A stretch of DNA of 64,000 bases, from NCBI GenBank assembly GCA_905250025.1, contig CAJNOJ010000256.1, positions 62,001-126,000 on the forward strand, written 5' to 3'. The notes under the pieces are model-generated. The model had not been told where the DNA came from. It worked only from the letters and a program-made list of their open reading frames with translations, and made no database searches. The stretch's first letter is position 1, and each line of letters opens with the position of its first letter. The DNA is from Adineta ricciae (lineage: Eukaryota; Rotifera; Eurotatoria; Adinetida; Adinetidae). The position numbers and the translations under genes are program-made. Below are positions 1 through 12,352 of this stretch, in pieces.

Positions 1-1956
1 GATCCTCTTCAACTGGATTGTTTGTAGACGAAACTTTTTCTTTGTCGTTCGGTTCGTGTAATGAATGCTCTATATGGTCAAACCTTCTCTTATAATCTTC
101 TTGTATATCTTCTTGTTGTACGCGATCCCAGTAACTGTTTTCTTTTGGAAAATATTCAATAAGTAAACTGTAGGATTTCTCTATTACGCGAAGTAGTTCT
201 TTCGATGGAATGTCAGTACCCTCTTCATTCTTTTGTTTTTGACAAAAGTAGCTGAGAGCTGTTCGAAGTGTATGTTGAAAGTATTGAAATGAACGATTCG
301 CTTTCATGGTGTAGCATAAATTTCGACTGAGTGATGTCGGATCTGAATGGAAGGATAATCCTACAAGTTTTCTCTGTCCCAGTTAAAAACTCACCCAAGC
401 AAAAGAGTTTGTGGTTGTGTATTTGTCTTCCAATTTTTATAACAGGCATTCGTGTTTGTATACAAACGACAAATCGTTTTTTATGGAATTTTTCAGTGTA
501 GAAGGAGAGTAATTGAAGAAAGAGCAACTCAGTGGATGCGCTATTTTTTGATTTCCATTGATCGACGTATGCATTGCATTTTTGAAAAAAAACCGGATAT
601 TGGTCATTATTCAATATGAATGGCACTTTCTCTATGCCGTATACCTTGTTTTCCCAATAAATAACAACAGATCTACTTTTTCAGCAGACAAAATTCACTT
701 ACATATTCATGAAGGCATGGGACAACGCATGGATCGAGCTGTTGAAGAAAATAAATGACCAGAAAGTCGAAGACCATTGGATGAAAAGTTCCAAGATCAG
801 GTTTATCTGTATTACATATCTGAATAGTTAAAATAGTGAGAGTTATTATCCTCCTTTCGATTCAGTAGAACTGACTTTTGCTAAGATTCGAAAGAGACGC
901 AGTAATGGAAGTACACGTTGATCAAACTTTGTATAGATTCGAATTATTTGGGACAATCGAACGGCTCGTGTATTGTTTGCCGTCAATCGCACTAGTATAT
1001 TTGAGTTGATTACCGATAAATCTACTGATAACGGGTCGCAATCGGTGTTGAGATGAGCATTTTTGAAGTGTACTAAAAGTTGCAGACGATAATTTGATTG
1101 TTAGACAAAACGACATTAATTCTATACCTGAACGAGGAACAATTTCGAGTAATTCTTTCAAGGTTTTATAAGGTAAAGTTTCCTTAAATTCAATATCAAT
1201 CTCGATAGTATTCTCCTCTTTTAAACAACATTCGCATGATGATGGGCCATATAAATTGATCTGCGCGTCTGTTTCAATAGTTAATGGTTTATTGATTTAT
1301 AGAAGAGAACTCTTTGTTCTTAATTACCTGGTCTTTCGCTAAGGATAATCTCCCGTAAACGATCGTAAATTATCATATGTTGCTCGTGATCCGTTTTCGG
1401 CAAGCAATGTTCATGAAGAGCTCTCTCAAAAGTAGCTTTTATTGCTCCAAGATGTTCCGTGCTTAGTTCTTTCAACACGGTCGGCGGCTTCTTCTTTTTA
1501 TTCTAGAATGCAGGGAAAGATTCTGTGATAAGCTCAATATGGAATGCATTCAATGACATACTGTAGAATTTCGTGAAGTAGTGTTCTTAATCCTTGGCTG
1601 ACTTTGCTTCGGTTGTGCTATAGTACGAACAAATAACAATATAGATACATGATTTTTTTAGATAGATTTATACCCGAAACTGGTCTTTTGTTTCCATTTC
1701 GCCTATGTGTGTAATGGTGTGATATATTCGATGCTTCATTGGGTACGGATATTGGAATTGACGATGGTGTAGGGATAATGATCAACGGCTTTCTGATCAC
1801 TGGTATGGATTGTATTGATGGAGGATGCTGATTATGATAGTTGAATTGCCATTGATGGTGTGAATCATTAATCGGAAAGTTGCTTATAGGCTGCTGAATA
1901 GGATTCAGAGGTACACCATAATTATTGGTGTTTATTTCGCTCGGTGAACTCATCAT
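1..1956 (-). CDS. TUT4/TUT7-like terminal uridylyltransferase, N-terminal half (partial, runs off left edge)
   Basis: Eight exons join in one frame: 1956-1674, 1617-1562, 1502-1328, 1268-1128, 1072-876, 819-703, 644-395 and 360-1 (open at the left edge). Introns are GT-AG and 34-59 nt. An ATG pair opens the gene, followed by a Pro/Asn/Ser-rich leader. Exons 3-5 carry a nucleotidyltransferase-like core with LYGPSSC in place of the usual G-S motif, followed by ENTIEIDIEF where active enzymes have D-x-D. Exons 5-6 carry RVLPLLRLFRILAKICNTDK and a PAP-associated segment (VFDFLVIYFLQQ), the pattern of the TUT4/7 N-terminal module. Known members uridylate RNA 3' ends, and their N-terminal module is catalytically dead. 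The first catalytic Asp is missing here too, so this half is probably a non-catalytic scaffold and the active half would lie beyond position 1. The family call rests on motif recall; exon 7/8 borders are less certain than the rest. Confidence 0.72.
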
Positions 1957-2190
1957 ATATCGTCGATTAGTGTATATCCGTGATGGGTGATTTACAAAGA
2001 AACTATATTCATTAGTAAGATGGATATGATTGGTAGTAAAATAATCTGAAATAAAACCTGGATATACTATTTAATGGACATTTGCGGTTAACTCAAGTTT
2101 CAAGTTGCTTTTGCAATTAACGTGTAGAAAAAAAACAACAGTATTGGTTGAGGGAAAATACACAATGTAAGAAAAATAAATGCTACTACT

Positions 2191-2450
2191 TTATCGTCTA
2201 TTCAGGTAAAACATTATTTTTTCTTTTCTGTCGCGTGGTAAATTTTCATGCTGTTCTTGCATACCAACGTGCAGTTGACAAAACAGAAGCAAGCAGTTAT
2301 TATAATGGATGATGATGAATTTTGCCACTATTGAACTTTGCCCATCCGAAAGCAGATCCAATCGTTTCACATAGTCATAGAATTCTAGCGACAGATTTAC
2401 GCTAAATTGTGTTCGGAGAAATGTCAATTCTTTGCTGTTAATGCTATGTG
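2191..2450 (-). other. Possible isolated coding exon, unassigned
   Basis: The minus strand is open over about 85 codons and contains FYDYVKRLDLLSDGQSSIV, followed by a hydrophobic stretch and a candidate donor (gtatgc) near 2258. The composition looks protein-like, and the helix pattern faintly resembles a nuclear-receptor ligand-binding domain. No partner exon could be joined convincingly on either side. It could be a relic, an exon of a gene otherwise lost, or chance. Confidence 0.25.
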
Positions 2451-2459
2451 CATTACGAC

Positions 2460-4830
2460 TTCACGCATCTATGAAACAAATCAACCTGCAGTCATAAGAA
2501 GAAATCGTTCACTCCGTGCTAAGCTGCTTTTACGAATATTTTCCTTGTGTCACTTGCTTTTGATGTTGTACATTGTTTTCAAAACGGGCTATGTTTCCCA
2601 AGTAACAATGGCTATCCATGACAAGGACAGCGGGTACTCAAACAAGTGTTTAATTAGATTTTTCATCTATTTCAGGTGACACTTAGGAAACTGTTAGAGA
2701 AATATACTTGTGATACTTTCTGAGTTGATATAGAACATCAAAGTATAATGTATATTCTCGTATATATGGCAAAGGAAAATGAGAAATGAAACAAAGAGAT
2801 AATATACGTTGGAGAGTGATAAGCACGTGTTCGATTATGACGCGAGCATCGATTCAAAGACGATTAGAAAAGAAGAGAAGATCGAAAATGAAAGTATTTT
2901 GACTATAAATATAAATAGTGAAATATATAGAAAAAGGAAAAGATAAAGCGTACAATAATTTAAGTGACCTCGCAATATCAGGAACATATAAACACTGTTT
3001 TTCACTGTGCTACAAAGAACGGCAATGAACAGCGCGATACATTTAGTTATCGCGTAATCGTACGGTAAACATCTGCCATAGGCAAAATTAAACTTAGTCA
3101 AAATTCGTTCATTATAAGAGACGCAAAGTTAGAATAGAAGAAAAACAAAGTTCTCTGTTGGTTCCATAAGATTCTAAACATAATTTATTTCATCCACTTT
3201 CTCATTGACATCTATCTCTAGTGCATGAATCGTTAATGATACGAAGAAAAACACGGACTATTTAACCAATTCAATTTATATATAGAAAGCTTTTTTTCAC
3301 TTACGAAATTTTTACTAAAAGGAAAAATTATCAAAAAGTGGATGTCGGTGAATGATGTGAGAAGAACAATGCCCACCGCTCTCGGCTTCCCCTATCGGTC
3401 GGAAAACTAAGTTTTACATATGATTAAGTGCGTTAATGGTCATTTATAAAATAGCGCTAGAACGTGGACTCTGTATTATTATCTTGACATCTTGGAAATG
3501 TTGATCATCATGGGGAAGTGAAAAGCGGATATTATTTGTATGCTCTGAAGTTCATTAGGAGTGTCGATAATGGATCGCGACGATGAAGTTAAAAAAAGTG
3601 CTTCTGTGAACAAGCTAATCTGCACATTTCGTTGCTAAGTATAAGATTTCGTGAAAAGTGTGTTGTAAGAGAAACAATTCTATGCGGCATAGAGTCGAAA
3701 AATCAGTTTTTCTTTATGACAGTAGTATGCAATTGTTCAACATTTCCTGTAAACCTTCAACTGAAAATGTCATAAAAAGTTGCATCTAATCTTATTCTTT
3801 CCTCAGATTCAAAGTGGATTGTATAGAAAACAACTAGCGCATTATGCATCCTCTCAAAATAAATTTCATTAGTCAGCACTTCTTTCAAACATTTACTTTC
3901 ACTCTTTGTGTTCTCATCGTTTTAAATTCAAAATCAACTTTGTCTAAAACTTAATTCTACCTGTTGCATAGGTTTTACGTTTGTCGTTCAGTTTTCTCTC
4001 TCTTCACACTCCTTTCCGGCTACGATAGACATTTTCTTTCTTCGCTGTGGAAGGAGGGTGTAGGTGTGGGTGTGAGATCACATGTGTGAATGTGACTGAG
4101 AATCAGTTCCCTTTGGCGTAATCTGAGTCTCAGCAACAAATGTCGCTGGTGCATCTTTGACAGATTCACTGAAAGAGTTAGCGGATTTTTTTTAGTTGAT
4201 GTTTAAAATGGATCGTGATTGAAAACTAAGTACACTGAAGTGAAGTATAACCGTTCTTTATTGAACAATGCTTTTCTCCATCATTCTAATTTGACAAAAG
4301 TGCATCATAATTTATTGAAAGGTTCTCAGTTTATGTGAATAATGCTTTTTCACACATCGAAATGGTTTTTTTTTTGAAGCATAGAAGAAGAGGAGGAGGA
4401 GAGACAGAAAAATATGACATACTAACGTGAGAACTTTGTTTAACTATTGATTGTTATACAAAATTCTTTGAAATCCTGTAGAAAAAATGTAAATGTTTTT
4501 ATAATAGACAACTGTTTTATATTCTACCAGTTATGTTTTTAAAACGTCTTGTATTGTTTTATGAAAACTCTATCTATTGTAACAACGACACAATCAGTCC
4601 GCTGGAATATACAAGAAATAATGAGAAGAGCAGTCTGAATAAGAACAAAAAATTATTAATTCATAACTCCTGAAAAAAAAATCTTGTCTTTTTTCCTCAT
4701 TAGGCTAAAAGAACGTTGCAAAATAGAGAGAATTGTTTTCTAACTAATATTGAGGACAAATCAAAAGTAGTGACGGAGGTGCCTTTTTTGCGAAGCAAAC
4801 GGTCGAGAACAATTCCTTTTTTTAACAGTA
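2460..4830. other. Non-coding stretch
   Basis: No reading frame with convincing protein character on either strand. The sequence is AT-rich, with a GA-rich patch near 4381-4408 (gaagaagaggaggaggagag) and a GT-rich patch near 4051-4098. It separates the terminal uridylyltransferase promoter side from the mariner relic. Confidence 0.5.
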
Positions 4831-4832
4831 GA

Positions 4833-4962
4833 TAGAGCGTGGTCTGCTCTATCTATTTATTGTATTCGATAGGTCCTCGCTCTCTTCTACGTCAGAAAAA
4901 CTTTATGAAAAGGTACTTTTGTCCAGAACTCGCTGGTGCAAAAGCTGATTTTTTTCTTTCTT
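4833..4962. repeat. Inverted partial copy of the mariner relic (left arm; right arm 5434-5557)
   Basis: Plus-strand bases 4833-4962 closely match the minus strand of 5557-5434. Both contain attcgata, ctcttctacgt-like and ccagaactcgctggt blocks in the same order. The arms are diverged but alignable over about 125 bp and flank the transposase C-terminal remnant, so the element carries an inverted internal duplication. Confidence 0.65.
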
Positions 4963-4963
4963 T

Positions 4964-5680
4964 TCTTATGATGTCCTCAAATGTTCAAAATAATGTCTGT
5001 GATTATCGACACAGAGCTGCATTTTTTCGATTCATTTCTCGAAAGTCTTTTTATACTCTCGATGATTTCTGGAGTGCATGAAATTGACCGTAGCATCATG
5101 TAACGAATCTGGATTGTTTTGCTTGATCAGATTATCATTGATAAAATCAAATAATCAGAAGTAACAAGGCGATAAATCTAGAGAACTTCGTGGATGAGAT
5201 ATTGATACAAGACAGTAAAATTTCATATAATCGGTTACATTACTATGCACATGTGGTCTAACATTATGAAAAAGAAGTTTTAATACAATCAGTATCGCAC
5301 GAAGATATTTAGCTGTTTGATTTTGGGCAATCAAAGGTCGTAAACATTAGTTGATATAATAGGGATGATCAATGATGTAACCATGTTCGACACGACGGAT
5401 TAGCACAGACCTGGTCGATTTGGACAAAAATCTAAGAAAAATCAGTTTTTGTACCAGCGAGTTCTGGGCAAAAGTATTTTTTCACAAAATTTCACTAACG
5501 TAGAAAAGAGAACCTGGACTTATCGAATACGATAAATAAATAGAATGGAACACGCTCTGTTTATTGGTAAAGAAAGCAATTACCTTCGATCTTTTTCTCG
5601 CGAAATAAAGCATCTGCTTCGCTACTTTTGGATTGCTCCAAGTATTTCGTAGCGGTTTGTTTAGAAACATGACTAAATCA
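4964..5680 (-). mobile_element. Mariner-family transposase pseudogene
   Basis: Read on the minus strand, fragments in several frames follow mariner transposase order. A middle part near 5670-5480 (TWSNPKVAKQM) comes first. Next is LLFHNVRPHV near 5285-5255, matching the family's HDNARPHV block, then SHPRSSLDLSPC near 5205-5170, the degenerate counterpart of PYSPDLAPSD. The end is FEK-stop-IEKMQLCVDNHRHYFEHL near 5040-4975, the typical C-terminus. Stops and frameshifts interrupt it throughout, and the catalytic Asp positions in the HDN and SPD blocks are altered, so it cannot be active. No terminal inverted repeats were identified by eye. It is probably an old Tc1/mariner copy. Confidence 0.72.
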
Positions 5681-5902
5681 AGTAATTTCTTTTTAAAACT
5701 TAATGATTGTAGAAACTAATTTTCTGATTAAATGAGAACTTTTCAAATTACAGCTTTTTTGCATGTGACTTTGTAGGAATTAAAGTTATAAAAATAAGAA
5801 AGCACTTATAGTAAATGCAATTTTAGCTGTGTTTTAAATATACGATACATTTCTTACACAAATCGTCATTCTTTCTTTTCAACACATTGTGAACGCCCTA
5901 CA

Positions 5903-7469
5903 ATGAGACATTTTCACCAAACATACTCACTTCTTGTTGGATTATTGTTTCTGCTACAATCAAGTATGCAAATTCAGTCGGTATATGATATCAGTAATAT
6001 GGGTACAGAGTTTATACCTATGGACAATTCTTTTCCTCCTTTGCTGACATTTCAGGCAAAAAGCTTCATAAGATGTGGCCTTCAATGTAATATACGCATA
6101 GATTGTCGAGTATTCGACTTTGATGTTGATTCACAGCAATGTCGTCTGTGGGGCGCTGATTTAACGGCTGGTACTATTAGTCTATCGTCTTCAAAACCTC
6201 GATCATCTGTTGGTAGTGTTAAATTATCACCCAATATTTATGCTAATAGTCACAACCAGTCATGTGATAAATGTTTTCAAAGTCGATACGAAATATGTAA
6301 TATGAACAGTAGTACTTGCCAATGTCCTTCGAACACATTCTGGAATGGTTTAGTATGTCAATCACAACTTTTTCAAAATCAAATTTGTGCACAGGCAGAT
6401 GCATGTCGATCTGATCTTAATCTTACTTGCCAACCAAATTGTGATTTCACATATCGATGTTCAAGCCGTAAGTGAATTTTATTTAACTTGTATCCGAGTA
6501 TTTCTTCTTTACTATCAGTATAATATTTTCTTTTTCATTATTGTAGTTCCTGCCATAGGTATTGGCCAAACAGTGGCCGGTTATTGTAATAATACTAGTG
6601 GTAATGCCACCATATTGAATGGACCTTGGGGACTGTACGTTTCTCCAGTGGATGGAACTCTGTACGTTGCCGATGAATATAGTCGAAGTTTTTTAGCTTT
6701 TTCACCATTTTCGCGCAAAGAACGTATACTATTGTCCAGCGGTTTAAGTCAACCTATGGATATATTTGTTGACAACTCGAATACCATTTATATGACCGAT
6801 CGACAGCTTAACGGTGGTACTCTGCTTGTTCAACAAAAAGGGACTATCGTTAAAAGCTTTCCAGCCCCTGGATATTCGACAAGTTCTTGTCTACTCAACG
6901 GGCTCTATCAAGCGTACGGCGTAGCAGTCGATCGTTCTGGTAATATATTTGTAGCATCGTGGACGTGTTCTGTAGTGGTAAAATTGGCACCGAATGCTAC
7001 GAATGTAACGGTCGTTGCGGGGAAAATGGGAACTTTAGGCTCTACGAATAATGAACTCTATAATCCTCGCTTTGTGCATTTAGACGAAGATCGAGGTGTA
7101 TTTTATGTCAGTGATTCCCGCAACCATCGAATTCAGAAGTTCATCATCGGTGGTAATGGAACAGGAACGACAGTAGCAGGCGGTAATGGTGCAGGAACAG
7201 GTTTGAACCAGTTGTATAGCCCTGCAGGACTTTGTATCACTCGTGACGGTCAAACTCTCTACATTGCTGACCGTGACAATAATCGTGTCATGAAATGGGC
7301 GATCGGTGCCAATGTAGGGTCATTTGTAGCTGGCGATGTAAATGGAGCGACAGGTTCTAGTGATCGGCTTTTCAATGGTCTGGGTGATGTGGCTCTCGAT
7401 CCCAGCGAAACTTATCTATACGTTGCAGATGAGGAAAATCATCGAATTCAGCGATTCCGTCTTCAATAA
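5903..7469 (+). CDS. Secreted PAN/EGF-like and NHL-repeat propeller protein
   Basis: Two exons: 5903-6467 and 6547-7469, with a gtaagt...tgtag intron of 79 nt. The phases match and give 495 residues. Residues about 5-26 form a hydrophobic signal peptide (LLVGLLFLLQSS). An N-terminal cysteine-containing module (FIRCGLQCNIRIDCRVFDFD) resembles a PAN/Apple domain. A cysteine-rich EGF/EB-like segment follows (CDKCFQSRYEICNMNSSTC). Exon 2 encodes about six NHL repeats with the Y-V-A-D / N-x-R-I-Q-K-F pattern, for example LYIADRDNNRVMKW and FYVSDSRNHRIQKF, forming one beta-propeller. Such extracellular NHL proteins are abundant in bdelloids and presumably bind ligands; the ligand is unknown. aataaa at 7499 is a plausible polyadenylation signal. 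Confidence 0.85.
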
Positions 7470-9458
7470 TTGCTTACAAAATTGGTGACATCACATGCAA
7501 TAAAACTAATTACAAGTAACGCTCGTTGAGAACGACTCGCTTTGCCTTCGATTGAATGCTTTTCAAAATAAACGTCACATAATGGAATATTCTTTCAAAA
7601 CGCTTTTTATATTGAGAAATTGAAGATAATATTTGCATAAAAAATAAGGCTAGTTTACAACTGACAATCTGAATTACAAGAGACGAAAATAAGTTTGATA
7701 ATGACGAATGGAAAGCTCCTTCACCTTTGATTACACATAGAAATAAAACAACACTTGTCGAAGCAGACTCGTTTAGTCCTTCACAGATTTTCTTGTCACT
7801 CCACGGTTTTTATAAAAACTTTTCAAAAGATGAATCAAAACATTCATCTCGCAGTCGGCTGTCAGCGTCTCTTCGGTTCGCCACTCCCGACAGCTCGATA
7901 TAGCGCATTTCATATACATTCGATTTAAAAGGTATGCTTCTTTCTCACCGGGCACATCGTAAACAATCGAGCTACTTCAATGCCATCATATATAATGAAA
8001 ACTTTCAGTTGGAAACAAGCTTTCATTTACTAGGGATTATAAGAGAAAACTCGTGCTGGTTCTCATCTATAGACTCATACCAAAAATCGTCCAAGATATT
8101 CGATGACTGATTTGTCGATTCATTCCTCATAGATATCCAATTTGTCAGCTTATGTGTTCGATCACTTTTAGAGTCCACTATAGTTTTTCCCTTTATCTAA
8201 AATCAATTTGAAGTTTTGCAATACGAAAGCACTTTCATTCATACCTTCGCATTCATTATAGACACTAATTCCACACCTAACGCCGTCAACATTATCCTAC
8301 ATGTCACCATGATTTACTTGAGAATACCCACGACGAGTCTATCACTTTTGAAAACATCGACAACAAAAGGCGTGCGTAATTGGAAGAAAAAAATTTTCAA
8401 ATTATAAATTTGTTCATCTGTGCCTTATATGAACGTCTAATGCGGCAACGGGGTGTGTTAATGCCACGCGTATCGGAAAGAACTGGAATAAATCGAGTAT
8501 TTTCCTATCGACTAGTTTAATTGATTGAGAAATTCATTTTGTGTGAATCTGATCAATCGAGAATAATCATAGCAGAATGATATATTGGATGGCACTGAAT
8601 CCGTGCGATAAAGATCCAAACATAATGAGCATCAGTGAAGTTGGTATAGTAAGATGTATTGAATGCAATTGAACTTTAGTAATTGTTTGAGCGTTGTCAA
8701 AAACTTCATATTTATGAGATAATGTATCTCCGGCATCATCAGAAGAGTTGGAAATGGTTCCATACATTAGCCTAAAGTTCTATTGTGGATGGAAAACAAT
8801 GAGGCGAATATGTCTTACCGTCACGTAAATATGGTGCGTTATCTGTGAAGGAAGAGTTTGCCGAAAATTCCCTTTGCGAATCGTAAATGAGAATGATAAA
8901 TTAATCATTCTTCACGTCTATGTGAATGCAGAATTTACACGATATTTTCTTTATCTGTGAACTATTTTCGTATGTCGTCGAAGTAAAAGGCGACTATTCT
9001 TGAACAACCAGTCTCTTCATCATTTCGATTGATACGTCACAATGTTAAGTAGTACGATGATAAGCGAACTATTCGCTCCTGTCGTCACTGTTTATTTCCT
9101 AACAGACGATTAGCACAAATATGCTTTCAAAGTAATCGTAGCATCCACCTATGTCATACCATCCTATTGTCGAATAAAACTATTTCGTTTCATTTTTCCA
9201 GAAACTTACACAAGGAACTATAATGCATTCACGTAAATTTCACCTTCTAAATCTCACTTGAAGAAATATCTTCGAGCATATCGACAGCAAAGCATGATGA
9301 AGTTTGAAGAATCTGAAATACTTGTCTACAGTCAGAATTCATCTTGAATATCAATAGTCTTTTCTCGAACAGATCTCGCTGTTCTCGATATTATACTATG
9401 TCATTATTGTACGCAACTCAACCAATAAAAGTCTATCTTTGGATCATCTCTTCTTGGT
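7470..9458. other. Long intergenic stretch with no convincing gene
   Basis: Only short unsupported frames are present. A 60-codon frame at 7773-7955 (minus) and a 66-codon frame at 8567-8767 (minus) have no recognisable domain and no good exon partners. The region may contain decayed material upstream of the receptor relic that starts near 9490. Confidence 0.45.
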
Positions 9459-9489
9459 ATGGGTCTTACTGTTAATAACATCGATACTT

Positions 9490-9893
9490 TCATTTTTTTT
9501 TCTTCTTCAGTTGTCTCTTATCGACGAACTCCTTCGTCTTTCTGTTTATTAATTGCTGTTATAGTTAATAATATCACTATTCTAAATAGCCTGATGATTC
9601 GTATTGTCAATGTAGTTTATGGACTTGATTTAATATTCAGTTCACGAATCTGGTGTCAAATACAATATTATCTCTATCTCACGCTCTACGCTCCCGATCT
9701 TCTGCTTGGAATACCAGTGATTATTCTGTTTACATCTGGGTATTTAACCCACAAAAACATTCACCAAATACGATTTCTACGTAAAACACGTGTCGATCGT
9801 CAGTTAACTAAAATGATTTCCTTCCAGTTGATTCTCCTTATTATAAGCATTGTCCCCATCGGGATCTTTAGTCTATATCTCAGTCACCAATAG
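9490..9893 (+). pseudogene. Seven-TM receptor relic (rhodopsin-like, bdelloid type), internal deletion
   Basis: One open frame carries a recognisable but shortened receptor. RRTPSSFCLLIAVIVNN corresponds to the intracellular loop 1/TM2 border, WCQIQYYLYLTLY to the start of TM3, and VDRQLTKMISFQLILLIISI to intracellular loop 3/TM6. Between TYRAL-like TM3 and the TM5 tail (IPVIILFTSGYLTHKNIHQI), TM4 and most of TM5 are missing, and TM7 is absent. Roughly half of a normal receptor of about 300-350 residues is left. The likeliest reading is a pseudogene; a receptor with extra undetected exons is less likely. Confidence 0.6.
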
Positions 9894-10192
9894 TTTCCCT
9901 AAAAGCTTCGACACTGAGCAAAGAATATTTTCTCACTCATATCTCATACATACTTTGCAGTAAATCTGTTCATTTTTGTGTGAAACGAGGTGCATGCATT
10001 GTTTCTTGCTCTTTTATCTAGGGAAGCGTTTACATATATTTTCTCGCGTCCAATCGCTATTAACGGATAATTTTACGAAAAATATCCTGTCTTTATAGTC
10101 GACAAAATTAAATCAATCCCATTTTAAGCCGTGCACGAGTACAACTTAGCGATGAAGTTCTCAACTAGGTTCATATTTATTCAAAATCAATT

Positions 10193-12136
10193 CTACAACC
10201 ATAAATACAATTTTCCATTAAAAACTTTAAGAACATAATCACGAAGAAGCTTTTTTGATTTAATCAAACTTTGTAATGTTCTCACTAAGTCATTACGTTG
10301 TTTGGAAATACATAAAGCAGACAAATGGCGCGCATTTGTAAGTAAATATTGAGCTATAGGTTTCAAATCTGGAAAAAATAAATTAATCGTAAGATCTTCC
10401 ATACGAGGAAAAGCGGCAATGACCAATCGCATTTTTTCTAATGTAATCTCTTTACTGATGGTTATCTTTCGTACTGAATTGGCTTTTGATACCGACTGAA
10501 AGACTTCATTTCGTTGAATTGAACTTGCATCAGCTCGATAAAGAACTATAGAATCGAGTGTCAACGTCTGGACATTCGTTGTAAACCGAAAAAGTTCGAT
10601 CAATTGATGAAAAGCAAAATGATGACATTGGATCGATAAGTTCGTCAGTTGTTGCAGTGGAAAAGCGCGATTTAAGCCATTTACAATCGGTAGCCGTGGT
10701 ACTTCAAAAGTTTCGCACAGTGTTAGCTTAGTGGCATATGGAAATTGACCTATAGGTTTGTCGAATATCGATGTCCGATGGACACAAATATGATGAGTAG
10801 GATCTGCATTCAAATCAAAACGAGTTGACCAGATATTTTCGGTTAGTTCATCATGTAGTACATAGTTTTTCCTTCTAAAAATAAACACTAGATGAGAATC
10901 ATATTGGAAAAATTCGACTTTACTGGTAGGGATTTCGTGAGTAGAAGATGACAGCGTTGGACCATGTCTTTTTATGATAATGCCGATCGAAGAACCATTG
11001 TCGATCGGTCCAAAACTTGGCATTAAACTTATTGGTTAGAGTTTCAAATGTTTGATACTCAACATTGTAATCAATGCCACGGTATGAATATCGGAAATCA
11101 AAAACACGTAAGTTCGGCATAGAACTTGTGATTAACCGTTGCCATCGAGTTGCATTGATAAATTCTCGATCGTCGAGACCAAATCCAATAAACTGTACTT
11201 CAACGTTTAAAACGTCTACTTGATGAAAACAATTGCTAACTAAAGCCTCGAATTCATCAAAAGAAATATTGCGATGGACATTCGACTTGAGAGAAACGTT
11301 TATTAGATGAGGTAAGCTAATAGAACACTTTCCTATTAGATTAGTTCTCGATTCTTTCAAATTGCCAATCGATAGACGACGTATTTGCGGAACGCAAGGT
11401 AAAAGAATAAACAATTGATCAATTGAGATCTCATGATTGATAACAAAATGTTCGATATGTGTAGCAGCAACGAATGATTTTGGACATTGTAATGTTTCGA
11501 TACATATTTCGCAATATTTCATATTCGGTAAAGGCAATAACTTTGCATAAATATTACTCTTGTCGGTAAGATGGTTAATCGACACGAGGGTCAAGGAAGA
11601 TAAAACAGGTAGAGACTGCAAGTGAATGAGAAGCTTTTCGACATGGTTCGCATCGATATGATTGAGGACAAGTGTTGAAAGTTGAGTGAATTTCTTCATC
11701 AACGGAACAAATAATGAACATAAATCGATGCATGGATTCGATAAGCGAAAGGATTCGATTCGAGAAGTACAAGGTTTGATGATTTGTGAGACGTAATGCT
11801 GAAGAGCTGCTTTCGATATCGATGAAATATTGATGTGAATTGGAAAATTCGAATGAAGAAAAAGACTTTGAAATCGATTGTTAAGATCATAAAAGGCTTG
11901 AAATGCATGATGATCGAGAAGATAATCGAAGATTTCGTAGAAAAGTTCATTGGAAAGATCTTCGAGTGAAGAGATACGCTTGTGACTTGATAAATTGGTT
12001 TCAATTGCTGATGCTAGAAAAACAAAGAAATACAATCCTACAAGATTCGAATCGGAATTTTACTGTCTGATTTTTGTCTTTTGTTGTTATTATAATCGAC
12101 AGAAGTATCAGTTCGTGGTCGTTTATTTCGTCTCAT
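10193..12136 (-). CDS. F-box and leucine-rich-repeat-like protein
   Basis: Three exons: 12136-12064, 12013-10924 and 10874-10193. Introns are GT-AG, 50 and 49 nt; phases agree and give 614 residues. The start is the ATG of MRRNKRPRTD, a basic leader that resembles a nuclear-localisation signal. The F-box follows at about residues 35-75 (LEDLSNELFYEIFDYL). The remainder is a long irregular LRR-like region (LSTLVLNHID, IRRLSIGNLK, LTNLSIQCHH). Known F-box proteins recruit targets to SCF ubiquitin ligases through Skp1, while the LRR part binds the substrate. The second intron explains an apparent frame change near 10900: the codon split at the border reads NPYQ-RKNY. A second, truncated allele lies at 15816-16193. 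Confidence 0.8.
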
Positions 12137-12352
12137 TCTAAAAATCGAAAGAATAAGTGTTTGTTTGAAATCGCGAAAAGAGAAAATGAACATGCACGTC
12201 GATTTATTTCGATATATATATATAGATACATACGCAGAACGAGCAAGAAAATCGTACAGAGAGAAAGTAGCAGAAGTCGGTCGTCAGCAGTGAATCGAAC
12301 GCGATTAGGAGCTATTCTATCTATTCGTATCTTGTGACTTCTGTCGTTAATT

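Noticed and set aside
4065..4070. tgtggg, similar to a bdelloid telomere-type repeat unit
   Set aside because: Only one unit in a GT-rich patch; no array, so no telomere tract.
7773..7955. 60-codon minus-strand frame
   Set aside because: No domain, no homologue recognised, no splice partner.
10874..11023. Frameshift in the F-box gene
   Set aside because: A 49-nt GT-AG intron (10875-10923) joins the two frames exactly.
12014..12041. 28-nt intron at the start of the F-box gene
   Set aside because: It leaves the wrong phase. The donor at 12063 gives a 50-nt intron with correct phase.
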